Made by a program: the position numbers and the translations under genes
Part shown: one piece after another, positions 21,865 through 33,081 of the stretch
Layout: each line of letters opens with the position of its first letter
Position numbering within the stretch: position 1 is the stretch's first letter
Assembly (NCBI GenBank): GCA_018873225.1
Contig: JAEILZ010000008.1
Location: 1,612,001 to 1,676,000 of the forward strand
Direction of reading: 5' to 3'
Length of the DNA: 64,000 nucleotides
DNA from: [Phialemoniopsis] sp. UDSM-2020
Lineage: Eukaryota; Ascomycota; Sordariomycetes; Thyridiales; Thyridiaceae
The notes under the pieces: model-generated
Seen by the model: the letters and a program-made list of their open reading frames with translations, nothing else
The model's database searches: none
What the model was told of the DNA's origin: nothing

Positions 21865-22840
21865 TTAAGCAAAAGTCGACGGTCGCTTCGCGCTGAAGAT
21901 CTTCTTGGTGGAGGTCTTGGGGACACGGTGGGGGAGGGGGAACTTGAGGCCCTTGGTGGTGAGCTGCTTGATGTAAGGCCTCTTGATGTCCTCGGTCTTC
22001 TCGAGCTCGACGACGCGGAGGATCTATAGAAAAGGTCAGTCTTGTCAAAATTGACGCTAGATGCTCAGTGGTACATACGTGGATCGACCGGAAGCGGGCA
22101 CGGTGGCGGGCGGCCATGTCGGAGTAGAGGGCCTCGACGGCGTCGGTCCTGGAGAGCTCACGGTACTCCTTGTACATGTTGTGGGTGCCGGAGCGCGAGT
22201 CGTATCGGATCCAGACACCGAAGTTCTTGACCTTGAGCGGGTGCTTCTCGGAGATCTAAATTGTCGCATGAGCGAACTGTTCACCAACATCTCAAGTACC
22301 ATGAAAACATACCACATTGACGCTGACGATCTCGCCGGTGGCCTTCTTGACCTTCTTCAGGCCGCGCAAGAAGTACCAGAAACGGGACTTGGCAACGACC
22401 GTGTTGGGAGCGAAAATTCGCATGCGGTACAGAGCCGGGGTAGGGTTGGTCTCGGTCGGCAGATGTCTGCCAATGACCTGGTATTCCTGAAGACGACCTG
22501 AAAACCATACTGTTAGTAGTCTGAGAGAGATGCTGTTCCCAAAATTCTCTTGATCCGATGGCCGCAATGTCGTGAGATGTCGTTTTACTGCATATCGAAG
22601 CCCGAAGTGAATCTGCCACACGGTGCCCAGATGACCCAAGTTCATAGCAAAAGTCGCACGTAATTAATCCCTCGTTACCACGCAAGCGATATCGTCTCGA
22701 TGATCGTCGATGGCTGTGTGTGGTTGTACTTTTGTCGCATTCGGTCCAAGATCGCGAACTCGTCGGTGGGCTTCGCAGTCGACATGGCCATCGTTCCAAC
22801 ACCTGAATCCGGGGAAAATAAAAAGAAACTGCTTACCCAT
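21865..22840 (-). CDS. rpl20: Large-subunit ribosomal protein eL20 (L18ae family), 174 aa
   Basis: This is a cytosolic 60S ribosomal protein. Exons are 22840-22837, 22497-22313, 22255-22079 and 22023-21865, totalling 525 nt. The first exon is only 4 nt (ATG plus G) before a 339-nt intron. Splicing gives [17 protein letters not shown], then [20 protein letters not shown], then a second part with [21 protein letters not shown] and the C-terminus [13 protein letters not shown]. The length matches yeast L20 (172). Donors are GTAAGC, GTATGT and GTATGT. The long first intron might carry a regulatory element, but I saw no C/D snoRNA boxes in it. The gene is divergent from CSN12. Confidence 0.96.
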
Positions 22841-23275
22841 CTTGAGAGATGTCAGTACTGAGTAAATCACGTTGGTGAAGGGCCAGTCTCACCTTGAATG
22901 CTTGGTCGTTGCTGTTGAGGTTAGCTGACTTCAAAACTTCGACCGGAATTGGGCTGCGAAAAAAATCGTAGTGTAGAAATTCAAGGTCAGGGCTGAGAAA
23001 ACCTAACGCTAGCGAGTTGAGCCACAGGGTATTGTGGCGGTGCGTTTGTTTTTCTGGCGGGCTGGGCGTGGAGGCTAGAGCTGATCTAACCGCTTCCGGA
23101 AAGCCCCACCAGCGCAAGCACCGTCCAATCAACTTCACAGATTCCACTCTCACAAGCTCAGCACTCACTCATGCCTGCTTCGCATACCGTTCAACAACAG
23201 TCAAAGTCTCAAGCTATTCAGTGCCCTCCTCTCCAGCTTGCGAATCCTTAAGTTATCAGTCACTACGGCAGCATA
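22841..23275. promoter_or_regulatory. Divergent promoter region between eL20 and CSN12
   Basis: A 435-bp spacer holds the promoters of a highly expressed ribosomal gene (minus) and of CSN12 (plus). There are T/C-rich stretches on the CSN12 side (23150-23250). No confident TATA box is seen. Confidence 0.5.
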
Positions 23276-24962
23276 ATGGACTCGCTCTTCCGCGAGTTTG
23301 GGGAGGCAACCAAGAAGGGTGCGGGATACCGGCTTGCTAGTACCTTCAGGCCCGAGGCCCCTTCCAACGATGCTGATCGCCTTCAGAAGATCTGGCGCAG
23401 CACAAACTACCACGAGGCAAAAAACGTCATCAAACGTAATATTCAGAAGAACACCTCATCTACCGGACTTTCCAGGGCAACGGTAGAGGGATGGGTTGAG
23501 GTATACTACCTCTTCTGGAAGGCGACCGGCGAGATCCTGGCTGTGACGGGCCAACCTGGCGACAATAGCGCGCCCTCCTGGACGAGGGTGTTTGAGACCT
23601 GGAAAGACTTGACGACGGCAATAATCAGAGGTTATACTAACCACGGCTTTGAGGCATGGTCCATACCTTGCGTGTACGTCATTGGCAAGTATCTTAGGAT
23701 TTTCGCTATCAAAGCCGATGATGAGCGGAGCAACAACGCGAATGACCAAGGAGCCTCATTCCAGGATGACTTTGACCCCGAGACAGAGAAGTACCAACAT
23801 CTGGAAGACTGTGCTCGACAGCTCAACCGTATTTTCACTCTGTGCCTAAGCGATCGAAACCCAGATCTCGCAGAATCGAGGAAATGGGGTATTTACGGTG
23901 TCATCAATCTTCTCTTCAAGACGTACTTCCGGCTGAACTCGGCCAGTCTCTCGAGGAACGTTCTCAAAGCACTGAATGCCTATCAAGGAGACATGCCCTC
24001 CCTCGATTCATTCCCACTCTCGCAACAGGTGACCTTCAAGTACTATCAGGGTGTGCTATTTTTCCTTGAAGAGAACTACACAGAGGTATGCACAATGATC
24101 GGAGGTGATACAAGAAGATGCTAACGATATGTAGGCAGAGAAGCATCTGACAGACTCATGGATGCTTTGTCACAAGGAGGCCAAACGGAATCAGGAGTAT
24201 GTGCGCCTTTCCTGCACAAAGCCTTGTATTTAGACTAACATCTATTTCGCAGGCTGATTCTCACGTATCTCATTCCCTGTCATTTGCTAACCACTCACAC
24301 CCTGCCGACCCAAGAGCTCCTCAAGCCCTACCCTCGGCTGCAAACCCTCTTCGGTCCGCTCTCGCAGTGCATCAAGAAGGGCCAACTGCACCAGTTTGAC
24401 TTGGCTCTTCAGGAAGGCGAGGAAGAATTCGTCAAGCGGCGAATCTACCTCACGTTAGAGCGAGGTCGCGATATTGCCCTCCGAAACCTCCTGCGGAAGG
24501 TCTTTATCACGGGTGGCTTTGAGGAGCCGAAGGAACCCGGTGCGGCGCCTCTCCGGCGGACGCGAATTCCCGTCACAGAGTTCGCAGCCGCCATTAGCCT
24601 AGGCAGCCAGGAGAGGGTTGATGAAGATGAGGTCGAGTGCCTATTGGCCAACATGATCTATAAAGTAAGTTTCCATTTACTACTATCACGCCATCCCCTG
24701 AAGATCGTATGGCAAATCTGCACATCATTAAGACTCACCGAACCCATGAGCATGCGTCACAAATTTTTCTTCTGCTCACAGCCTGGGTGCCTTGAGCAAT
24801 TCTCTGAGCAATCATGAGCCGTTCAAGTACTCCATTCCCTTTGATTCTCCAAAGTCACTGACATTGTGAACTTCACAGAACCTCATGAAAGGCTACATCC
24901 ACCGCGAACGCGGCATCGTTGTGCTGAGCAAAGCAGGTGCATTCCCAGGCACGGGTGTATGA
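23276..24962 (+). CDS. csn12: CSN12-like PCI-domain protein (COP9 signalosome / Thp3-type complex), 455 aa
   Basis: This matches the Csn12/PCID2/Thp1 family, whose members bind signalosome-like or mRNA processing and export complexes. Exons are 23276-24085, 24135-24196, 24253-24664 and 24879-24962. The N-terminal [20 protein letters not shown] is typical of fungal CSN12. The helical repeat part includes [18 protein letters not shown] and [20 protein letters not shown]. The PCI domain has [13 protein letters not shown] and, after the winged helix, [10 protein letters not shown], joined by splicing to [20 protein letters not shown]. The C-terminus GAFPGTGV is conserved in the family. Donors are GTATGC, GTATGT and GTAAGT. 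The last intron is unusually long (214 nt). Confidence 0.92.
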
Positions 24963-26675
24963 AAGACTGCTTGCTGGCTCATTCTTCACCGACAAGCCGA
25001 TAGAATCTTGCCTGAGCCTCCTCAACAGACGGCAAAACGATCTTTGAGGTGCAGTACGACTTAATTATGCTCATGAAGAGCAAAGGTCGCAACAACATTG
25101 ATTAGTTGGACTCTATTTTGGAAGCTCTCTGAGCTGTGTAGACGAGCGGGACACTTGGGATCCGGTAATGAAGGATAACACACAACCCGAGGCGTAGTCA
25201 TGTATGACAAAGCAGTCATATCGTGACTTCACTCTTGGATTAACTGCTGCGTGAACTGTGTCTTTCTGCACCTGGAAGTGCACAATGAGCAAGTGCTCAA
25301 CAACTGGCCGCACTTCTCCAGCACGCAAGAGAAAGCTGCAGTCGCGACAAGCCCCGTCCCATTACCAACGCATGTCCGATAAGACATCAGACAAGATCTT
25401 AGCACTAGCCAAGTACCTAGCCATGACCAATGAAGCCATCCTCAACGAAGAAGCTTCAAGTCTACATGACACAATCATCTTCTCTGCAGAGCAAGGTGAC
25501 ATCGTGAATGACTTGTCACCCACTCCACCCCACGGCTATCCAAACAGCCGGATACACACCCGTACGCCATCCTTCGAAGGGAGAAATAGTCGAGAACGCT
25601 ATTCCGGACGTGGAAGAAGCAAACTTTGCGTGCATCGCCGAGGGATGAGAGACAGGGGGATGTACCAGATTCACGGCGCAACTTGTGGGGAGACCAGGGA
25701 AAGGTTTGCCCGTATGCAAGCACTTTATTTTCCCGGGCTCCACACACTGTGACTCATCGCTTCCCGTGCAAGGATGTTGTGTGAGGGTGTGTGTGGGTGC
25801 GCCTTAGATGAGGCTATTCGCCCCCATTGGTGTGTACGGATGTTGTTTGTCACGCCTCGGCCGAGTTTGGTCTTGGTGAAGATGCCTTGCTGGAGCAGCC
25901 TTGCATGATCCATCTTGAGGCTAACAACACCACCAAAAGAGGTCACTTTTACATTACTCCATCTGGTAATGGTGTTCTTTTGGTTGTGAGTCTCCGAGAA
26001 GTTCATTTTTTCACGGAGTTCTCCTACACGACGTTTGGTCAAAACCAAGTAGATTGAATCTCACGATAATTCTATCCGCTGAAACGACTGTTGAGAAAGG
26101 TAAAAATACAATAGATTTGTCTTTCCTGCGATATGATCCGGTCTCTTCATACCGGAATTGCTCCTTCTGAGATGACATTCTAACCCTGAAAGCCGTCATA
26201 AATCCTGGCCGCATGTTCAGATCGGCCCTACTCCTAGAAATAGCCTCATTTATCGTCCAGGGTGTATGCCCGACGATACTCTCAAGACTTTTTGAACAAA
26301 TATGATACATGTAAATGGCCGAAATATGGCCAGAAAAAGAAAAAAGGCTGCCCCGAGAAGTGAAAAATAAAGCAAGCAAGTACACAGCCAAAACGCCGTC
26401 CTCAAGTCTTTGTAATGATATCAAGGTAGTCTTAGACAATAGACTCAGCCCCCCTGCGGGCTCAGATCTTTGACATGAGCGAGTATGCTAGGAAAAGTAG
26501 AACAACAGTGAGAAAAACATAAGTCATTAAGTTCCGCGATTGAGAAGGGGTATTTTTTTGAGGATTGAGAATGGTTTGTTGAGCCGATGAGGGTGGGTGT
26601 GAGGTGGCAAGGCAACTTAGACAGATGCAGAGAAGTGAGGCACGATGGTAGGAGCAAGCACAGCCTTGCCGAAGC
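24963..26675. other. 1.7-kb intergenic stretch
   Basis: It holds the 3' flanks of CSN12 and of the minus-strand BTB gene. A 164-codon plus-strand frame (25258-25752) and a 142-codon minus-strand frame (26011-26439) have no recognisable domain or codon character. Base composition is AT-richer than in the flanking genes. I see no RNA gene or transposon remnant. Confidence 0.5.
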
Positions 26676-27709
26676 CTAGAAATGGCGGTTGCTGCGAGGC
26701 GTGGACCTGTAGTCAACTACCAGTCAGACGTGGCCACGTGTAAGAATAGGCAGTAAGGCGACTTACGAGGCGGTGGCAATGTCATCCACATGATTACACA
26801 AGGCTACAAAGAGGTCAAAGAAGAGTTGCGTGCCGCCGTTGAACATCTCGAGCTGCATCGTTCCGCTCCGCTTGAACGTGCTGCGGCTGCGGATGATGAG
26901 GGCGAGGTAGTGGGCTCGCAGCTTGGAGTCCGTGTCGGGAGTGTTGGCATACGCGTATCTCGCCGATGTGAGAATGGTACTGCATTGAATTCCGGATTCT
27001 GAGATAGTCAGATCATTGTAATGATGAATGTAGCGTGTCAGAAGCAGGCACTTACGCAGACCCTGCTTTCGAAGAGCAACCCGTTTGAGCTCCTCAAGTC
27101 CGTACTTCTCGGCAGCACAGTAGATGACAGTATCTTTCAGAAGATCACCATCAACGGCATGATGGTAGACAGTTGACTCAACTCCGCGCCCATCCTCGGT
27201 CGGTGCCTCAAGCTCCCACGAGTTCCGTCTCTTATTGTGCATGAGTCGAGGATAGTAGTCGCCCTTATACAAGTACTCGAGCACCGATGAGAAGATCTCG
27301 GGTTCTTCCTCCGGCAACGAGATGCGCTTCGACTGCGATTCCATGTATTGACCTCGTAGGGCAGCTTGGAAGAAGGGTGATGCACAGAGAACATCTTCGT
27401 GTGCGGCAAAGATCCTTTGTTCTTGGCCAACCACAAGCGTGACGATGGCAGAAGTGAGGTTGCTGTGAGTTAATTAATTAGACACCATCAATAAGTATGA
27501 CAGAAAGTTGTGGAATCTGGAACAACGTACTTGTTCATCAACGGTGACTCGTCGCTAGCAACGGTCGTTGCGGTCGTTGCCGTTGTCGGGCGGCGAGGGC
27601 GAGGTTCATGGCGACGCTTTGATACACCGGCTTCTTTGCTGAATGAAGCACTAGACTTGTGTATCTTTGAGCTCTTGGAGAAGCTCTTATTCTGCGTTCG
27701 GCTGAACAT
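26676..27709 (-). CDS. BTB/POZ-domain protein, 282 aa (273 aa if the last intron is retained)
   Basis: A BTB/POZ protein of the fungal type, often a dimeric adaptor (for example to Cullin-3 ligases), though no second domain is seen here. Exons are 27709-27531, 27462-27056, 26998-26767 and 26706-26676. The N-terminal 60 residues are basic and Ser/Thr-rich. The BTB core reads TSAIVTLVVGQEQRIFAAHE, then LCASPFFQAALRG, then SVLEYLYKGDYYP, interrupted by an insert of about 35 residues. The helices after BTB include YCAAEKYGLEELKRVAL. The third exon can end in two ways: the frame reaches TAA at 26765-26763, but that TAA lies inside a GTAAGT donor, and splicing to the CTACAG acceptor gives nine more residues than the unspliced form. 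Confidence 0.83.
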
Positions 27710-29048
27710 TTTGGCTGAATTTGATGGGATAGGTAAGAACCGGATTAAGGTTTCCGACCGGGAGACGTTATTTCATGGACGGCGACGGCGACGATTTATT
27801 TTCGCTGGCAGCGAAAATAAGATGAATATCGCTGGCAAGGTAGGAAGCAAAAGATTGTGAAATGGGCATGTAAAATAAAAAACGATGGATTATCTACCTA
27901 GATAATGACCAACCTACCTGAGGCAACCGAGATGAGGCGAGAGAGGGGAGATTTTTAGGGAAAACCAGAGTGGCAGGACATGCCAGATATATATAGGGAA
28001 GAAGATGGTGGGCGGCCCATGCGCACGCAGTGCTGCTCCAGTGAGCTCTCTGCCTGGTTCGGCTGGGGTGAGGAAACCAGGCGCGCTTTTGGTGATAGTC
28101 GCAATTTCGACGCGAGGGGGCGACCCCACTCTGACACGAAGCAAACCCGTGCACACGTGACTTTTATAGTGGTCTTTAGGGGGTTGAGGACAGCACACTG
28201 TGACACCGGAGGGTGTGAGGGTGTAAGGATGCTGGGGTGGTGGCACGGGTGGGCACAGCTTGTGCAGGGGTACAGGCCCGGAGTGGAGCGATTCTTCCCC
28301 TGGTCAGACACTCGAGGACTCCATCTTGACTCCAAGTGACTCCCAACAGGACTATCTGTGGAAATTCTCATCATCAGATCAGGGGGGGCTGGCCCGCGGA
28401 TCCAAGATGGAAGTGCCGGTCGCACATTAGCAGGGCTTGGAAGTGCATCCGTTGCTTTTTTGGCTCAGCTCTTCCCTTCCAATGGCGAAAGTGATGCGGA
28501 GCTGACGGATGCAGAGTTGCCTGTTTGCCTGGTCTCGATGTGCGTGAACTTATGCTGGGATCGCAAGGCACCAACATCACCAACCTCTCGACTTTTATTG
28601 CGCCAGAAATGTCGAAATCTTGAGGAATAAAGGCGACCAGACCTTGGGATTTGCCCTTATAGAGTCACCTTCGATGTCAATTGAATTGTGAATGCCACGG
28701 AAACCCGGTGTAGGGCCGATTGACTCTTCATCGTCCAACGGGCCGTTTTCTCGACGCTGTGAATTTTCCAACGCAGCTTCACCAGGATTCACCACTTACC
28801 CCTCCTTGCCCAGTCCCGCTTGAGACAAGTTTCCTAGCCACGTCCAGCAAATTGCTTTGAATACTGGTTACTGTGACCCTCCCCATGGATGCTTCTTCTC
28901 CTGGTAATGGGTAGCTTGACAGGGGTAAGTTTTGCCACCTCTCCTGAACCGTTCCAGTTGTTTTACACACAGGCAGTAGAAACCGGCTCTCTTATCAGAT
29001 CGAGGAAACTGGATGTTTCAGTGCTAGTCTCCTTTCCCGTTGATTGTA
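27710..29048. other. Intergenic stretch upstream of the BTB gene
   Basis: Promoter region of the BTB gene (27710 onward, with a TATATATA sequence at 27987-27994) and 3' flank of the hydrolase gene. ORFs of 60-156 codons look random. CTACCTAGATAAT near 27895 resembles the CTACCTAGGTAG element seen elsewhere. Confidence 0.5.
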
Positions 29049-30311
29049 TCATTTCTGAATGTTGCCAATTGATTGTCCCGCCGCCGTAATCTGTTTGATG
29101 ATGAAATCGGTGACTGCCTGGCGGCCTTCAACTCGCACGATCGCCTCGTTATGATAAGCACCAGCGACAGTCTTTTTTTCGACTGGTAATTGGAGCTCTA
29201 AGCACCGCTGTTGTATCCTCTCGCCTTGTTCGGCCGGAACCAGCTCATCCCTTCCAGACTCGAGGATGAACACCTCAGGCAAATCCGCATTCTTCTCTTT
29301 GCAGCCCTCAGCTATCGTGCCCAAGTTCTTCCAAGTGTCCAGGTGGTTGCGAAGAAAGGGCCAAAGATACTTGTAGGGTACCCATTTCCATGGATAGAGT
29401 ATGGACAGCATTTCTCGCACAGAGAGGAAGGGTGTTTCCAAAACTAGTCCCGCCATTGGCACAGGCGCAGTAGTCACGGATGCGGCTGCGAGGTTGGTCG
29501 CAATCCCAGAACCGATGCTCTGGCCCCAAAACACAATCGTCGGCCTCACTGACGTTTGTCTGTCCGTATAAGTGTGCTCATGAAGCTCGGCAGTCCACTT
29601 CAGAGCCGATGCTGCATCCTGATTGATACCTGTCTCTGAAGGACTCCCCTTTGATGTCCAATAGCCCCTGTAGCTCAGGCAGACCATTGTACAACGCGTT
29701 TTCCCCGTGCGGACATCGTCGAGCTTTGCTAGAGGCCGCAGCACTTTCGACAAGTATGGCAGCCGCGGCGGAAGCGAAGAGGCATTGCCTGTGCCACCAA
29801 CGTTAGTCCAGAGCGGATTGTCACATTGTCATCTTCTGCTGAACCCACCCTGGAAGTATAAGATGTACACATGCGATGATGGATCTGCCTTCGTCCTGAC
29901 ATCTGGGCCGATGACATCTCCAACTGCTAGTGCAATGCTGGTACCGTCTTCAGCGCGGGTTCGTTCTTTCCTCCATCGTACACCTGTGCATTCTTTCTCA
30001 TATGCCTCAATCTTCTCGCTGCGGGCATTGGGCGGGAGACCAGGCATATAAATGATCTTGTTCTGGAAGACAATCATCATGAAGCACTTCCATATCCACA
30101 TCGCCCCCAGCAGGCCAGTAAACATGAGGGGTGGCAGGATGAAGGCGTTTGAATGGATCGGCCGTATGCCAACCCGAACATCAATGCCGGGCGGACAAGG
30201 CGCTCGTGAGACGACACATGGCCGCAAGCCGTTCTGCCAATGAAGGCCATGAGCCCGTGGGACGGCATGACGGACTGTGAGTTGGGTCCGCGCCAGACGC
30301 CGAATGGTCAT
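29049..30311 (-). CDS. Membrane-anchored alpha/beta hydrolase (BEM46/ABHD13-like), 400 aa
   Basis: An alpha/beta hydrolase, probably an esterase or thioesterase on an internal membrane. Exons are 30311-29849 and 29788-29049; the intron has donor GTGGGT and acceptor GGCACAG. Residues 1-55 are Arg-rich and could be a mitochondrial presequence. A membrane helix follows (about residues 57-80, PPLMFTGLLGAMWIWKCFMM), then the typical QNKIIYMPGLPP lead-in. The oxyanion-side strand YILYFQGGNAS, the nucleophile elbow GQSIGSG with its catalytic Ser, the acid region LESGRDELVPAEQG and the late His in GAYHNEA form a complete catalytic triad. The frame continues upstream of the ATG but only with non-ATG codons, so I placed the start at 30311. 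The substrate is unknown. Confidence 0.86.
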
Positions 30312-31094
30312 GATCTCAGTCGTTGGGAGCTCATTGGGAGTGGACGGAAGATCGGCTTCGAGGCCGGGTCCCCAAAGGTTGAGCGGAGGATCAATGGGAA
30401 GCACAAACGTGGAGACAAACGAATGACTGGACAAGGGGAAAATAAGGGTCCTTCATGGGGTGGTACATGTAGTTTGTAAGGGTCTGATAGATAAGCCAGC
30501 CTAATCTTCACGATGTCCTGCCTAAGCGTTGTCGCAACTTACATTGTCTGATGTGGTCAAACTTGACTCGCTCGACAGCTGCAGCTTGATCTCCAGCACC
30601 GGACCGGCTGAGTGGTCTGGCGATCGATGCTGTCATCAATTGCAGAATCCCATTCGCCGTACCTTGATCAAATGTTCTGGGGCGCAACCCACCACACCAT
30701 CACTGGTGCATGACAGCGCAATCAGAACCCCGCTTCAGGCTTGTGATTAGCGACTGACGTGCCTGGAAAACCAAAGATTCAAACGGGGACTAGACACTAG
30801 ACCCACCTTGCAACATTGAGTGCAAGTCGACTGAATTGGACTGGACTGAACCGCCAGTATTCACCTGGATCTCGTGCCATTATAAATACCTGATTCCTTC
30901 TTACTTCCAGTGTTGAAGAACACCAGGAAGTCGCGCCCGGCACAAAACCCACTACCTAAAGCCTCTTTTCGTTGTCACGATCTCTTAGCCTCGACCCCAT
31001 TCAAACGCTTCCTCCCCCACCTCTGCTGCCTGTCAAGAGCTCCGATCACCAGCGCGAGCCGCCAACGACGTCACCAGACAGGGTCCTAGCCACC
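30312..31094. promoter_or_regulatory. Divergent promoter region, hydrolase and SDS22
   Basis: A 783-bp spacer lies between the two start codons. A TATAAATA box at 30881-30888 lies about 210 bp before the SDS22 ATG, in the right orientation for it, and is followed by a C/T-rich leader. No comparable TATA box was seen for the hydrolase. Confidence 0.55.
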
Positions 31095-32483
31095 ATGCCT
31101 GCTGCCGACGATCCCAAAAATGGCGGCATCCTCAAGAACAACGATTCTTCTCATAACGGCGATGAGGTATCCAAGGACGTTGAGGCTCCTGAGAACACCG
31201 AGGAACCGAAGGACAATGACGTGCCTGAGAACGGCGATGCTCCATCGCATCATATAGAGTTGGTGGACGACAACCCATCACCACGTCCGGAGGGCGAGCC
31301 CAGTCCCGGTCTTAGGAATAGCAAAGGCTGGGATGGCAAGCTTCGGATCACCAAGAACGCACTGGTGTCAAACCCGGAGGCGCTCTCAGACCCCGAGTAC
31401 TCCGATGACGAGAATGTCCTACCTGGCGAGGAGATTTCTGCAGATGAGGGTACTTAGACGTTCCCCAGTTACTTTTCCTGCGGTTGCAAGATGCTAATAG
31501 GGTGCCACTTACTCCCAGATCTACTCGAGGGCGAAGATTCCGACACAGACGAGATCGTCTGCACACACTCTCGCGTACACTCCGTTCCGGCTCTCAAGCT
31601 GGACCGTTTCAAGAAAGTCGTGCGCATCTGCCTACGACAGAATGGTATCCAACGTATCGAAGGCCTGTCATCTCTGGGTGGCACGCTGCAAGAACTCGAC
31701 TTTTACGACAACCTCATCTCCCACATTCACGGGCTCGACGAGCTGACCAAATTGACGACGCTGGACCTGAGCTTCAATAAGATCCGCCACATCAAGCACA
31801 TCAATCACCTCAAAGAGCTTACGGACCTTTTCTTCGTCTCCAACAAGATTGGCCACATTGAGAATCTTGAGGGGTTGGACAAGTTGCGCATGCTCGAGCT
31901 TGGGTCTAACCGGATCCGCACAATCGAGAACCTCGACTCACTGCAGGCCTTGGAAGAGCTATGGCTAGCCAAGAACAAGATCACCGAGCTCACCGGTCTC
32001 GGCGGACTGCCCAAGCTCCGTCTTCTAAGTATTCAGTCCAACCGCATTCGCGACCTGTCTCCCTTGAGCGAGGTGCCGCAGCTTGAGGAGCTGTATATAT
32101 CGCATAACGCTCTCGAGAATGTGTCGGGGTTGGAGAAGAATATCAATCTCCGGATTCTCGAGATTTCAAACAACAAAATCTCCAGCCTGAAGGGGTTGAA
32201 ACCTCTCGAGCATCTTGAAGAGGTCTGGGCGAGCTACAACCAGATCTCCGATTTCAACGAGGTGCAACAGGAGTTGGGAGACAAGAAGGAGCTCACTACC
32301 GTCTACTTTGAGGGCAACCCTTTGCAGCTCCGGGGGCCTGCCTTGTATAGGAACAAAGTTCGACTAGCTCTACCACAAGTGCAACAAATCGATGCCAGTA
32401 AGTCTAACAATCTTTCTTGTCTCAATCCTGTCTGTCTCAAAACTCATTGGCTAACACTACCCGCAGCTTTCGTGCGCACTTGA
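31095..32483 (+). CDS. sds22: SDS22, leucine-rich-repeat regulator of protein phosphatase 1, 416 aa
   Basis: The nuclear regulatory subunit that binds the PP1 catalytic subunit and helps its mitotic function. Exons are 31095-31449, 31519-32397 and 32467-32483. Residues 1 to about 130 are disordered and acidic. The rest is a run of about 11 SDS22-type leucine-rich repeats of about 22 residues (for example LTTLDLSFNKIRHIKHINHL and LRMLELGSNRIRTIENLDSL), ending in an LRR cap with the PP1-family motif GNPLQ. The terminal exon is only 17 nt and adds the final TFVRT. The donor between repeats and tail is GTAAGT. The start ATG has a good context (GCCACC-ATG). Confidence 0.94.
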
Positions 32484-33081
32484 ATACAATGTCCGCAGAC
32501 CGTTGAAGACCTGATGAGACGAGCTTTTGAGAATCCATTACGGATAATAGCATGGCACGGCGTTGGGATCGTACTCTTTTTGACCCTCTGATGAGACAGT
32601 TTGAATCGTGTCAGACGAGACCGGTTGATATTGCTACAGTAGAATTTGGTATGCTGCGGACTCGGAAAACGAGAAACCAAGCATTTAGACAGGCAGGCGG
32701 CATCGCCAGCAGTAGGTACAAATTCAATGAAATGAACACCGACAAGTGGTCTGTTCGTCTCCGTGCCATGGTCTTGGTCTACATCTTGATTTCTTCTGCT
32801 GATTCGACGGTGCTATGGTTGCGCCTATCGCTGCGGTGTATAGTGGACATTATACATGGTGTTCCTTGCTCGTGACTTTGCTTCCCTTCGTCCATTCCAT
32901 GCAGTCCCCATGTCTATATAAAACCCGCCACCCCCTTGACCAAGGTTCCACACGCCGAGGTTTGAGGCGCGGGGTTTTATGCTGTTTATACTACCCCGAT
33001 AAGGATTTCCCCTCTTTCTTGCTTCCATGCCGCCCTCTTTATCGCTGGGATTAATATGTGTTGGGTCAAGGCGTAGGGTAT
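32484..33081. other. Convergent intergenic region after SDS22
   Basis: The 3' flanks of SDS22 and of the xylose reductase gene. No gene or repeat was seen; the short frames at 32552-32875 and 32815-33054 look random. Confidence 0.55.

Noticed and set aside
25258..25752. 164-codon plus-strand ORF after CSN12
   Set aside because: No domain, no start context and random-looking composition.
26011..26439. 142-codon minus-strand ORF
   Set aside because: Possible hydrophobic stretch, but no family likeness; lies in AT-rich spacer.
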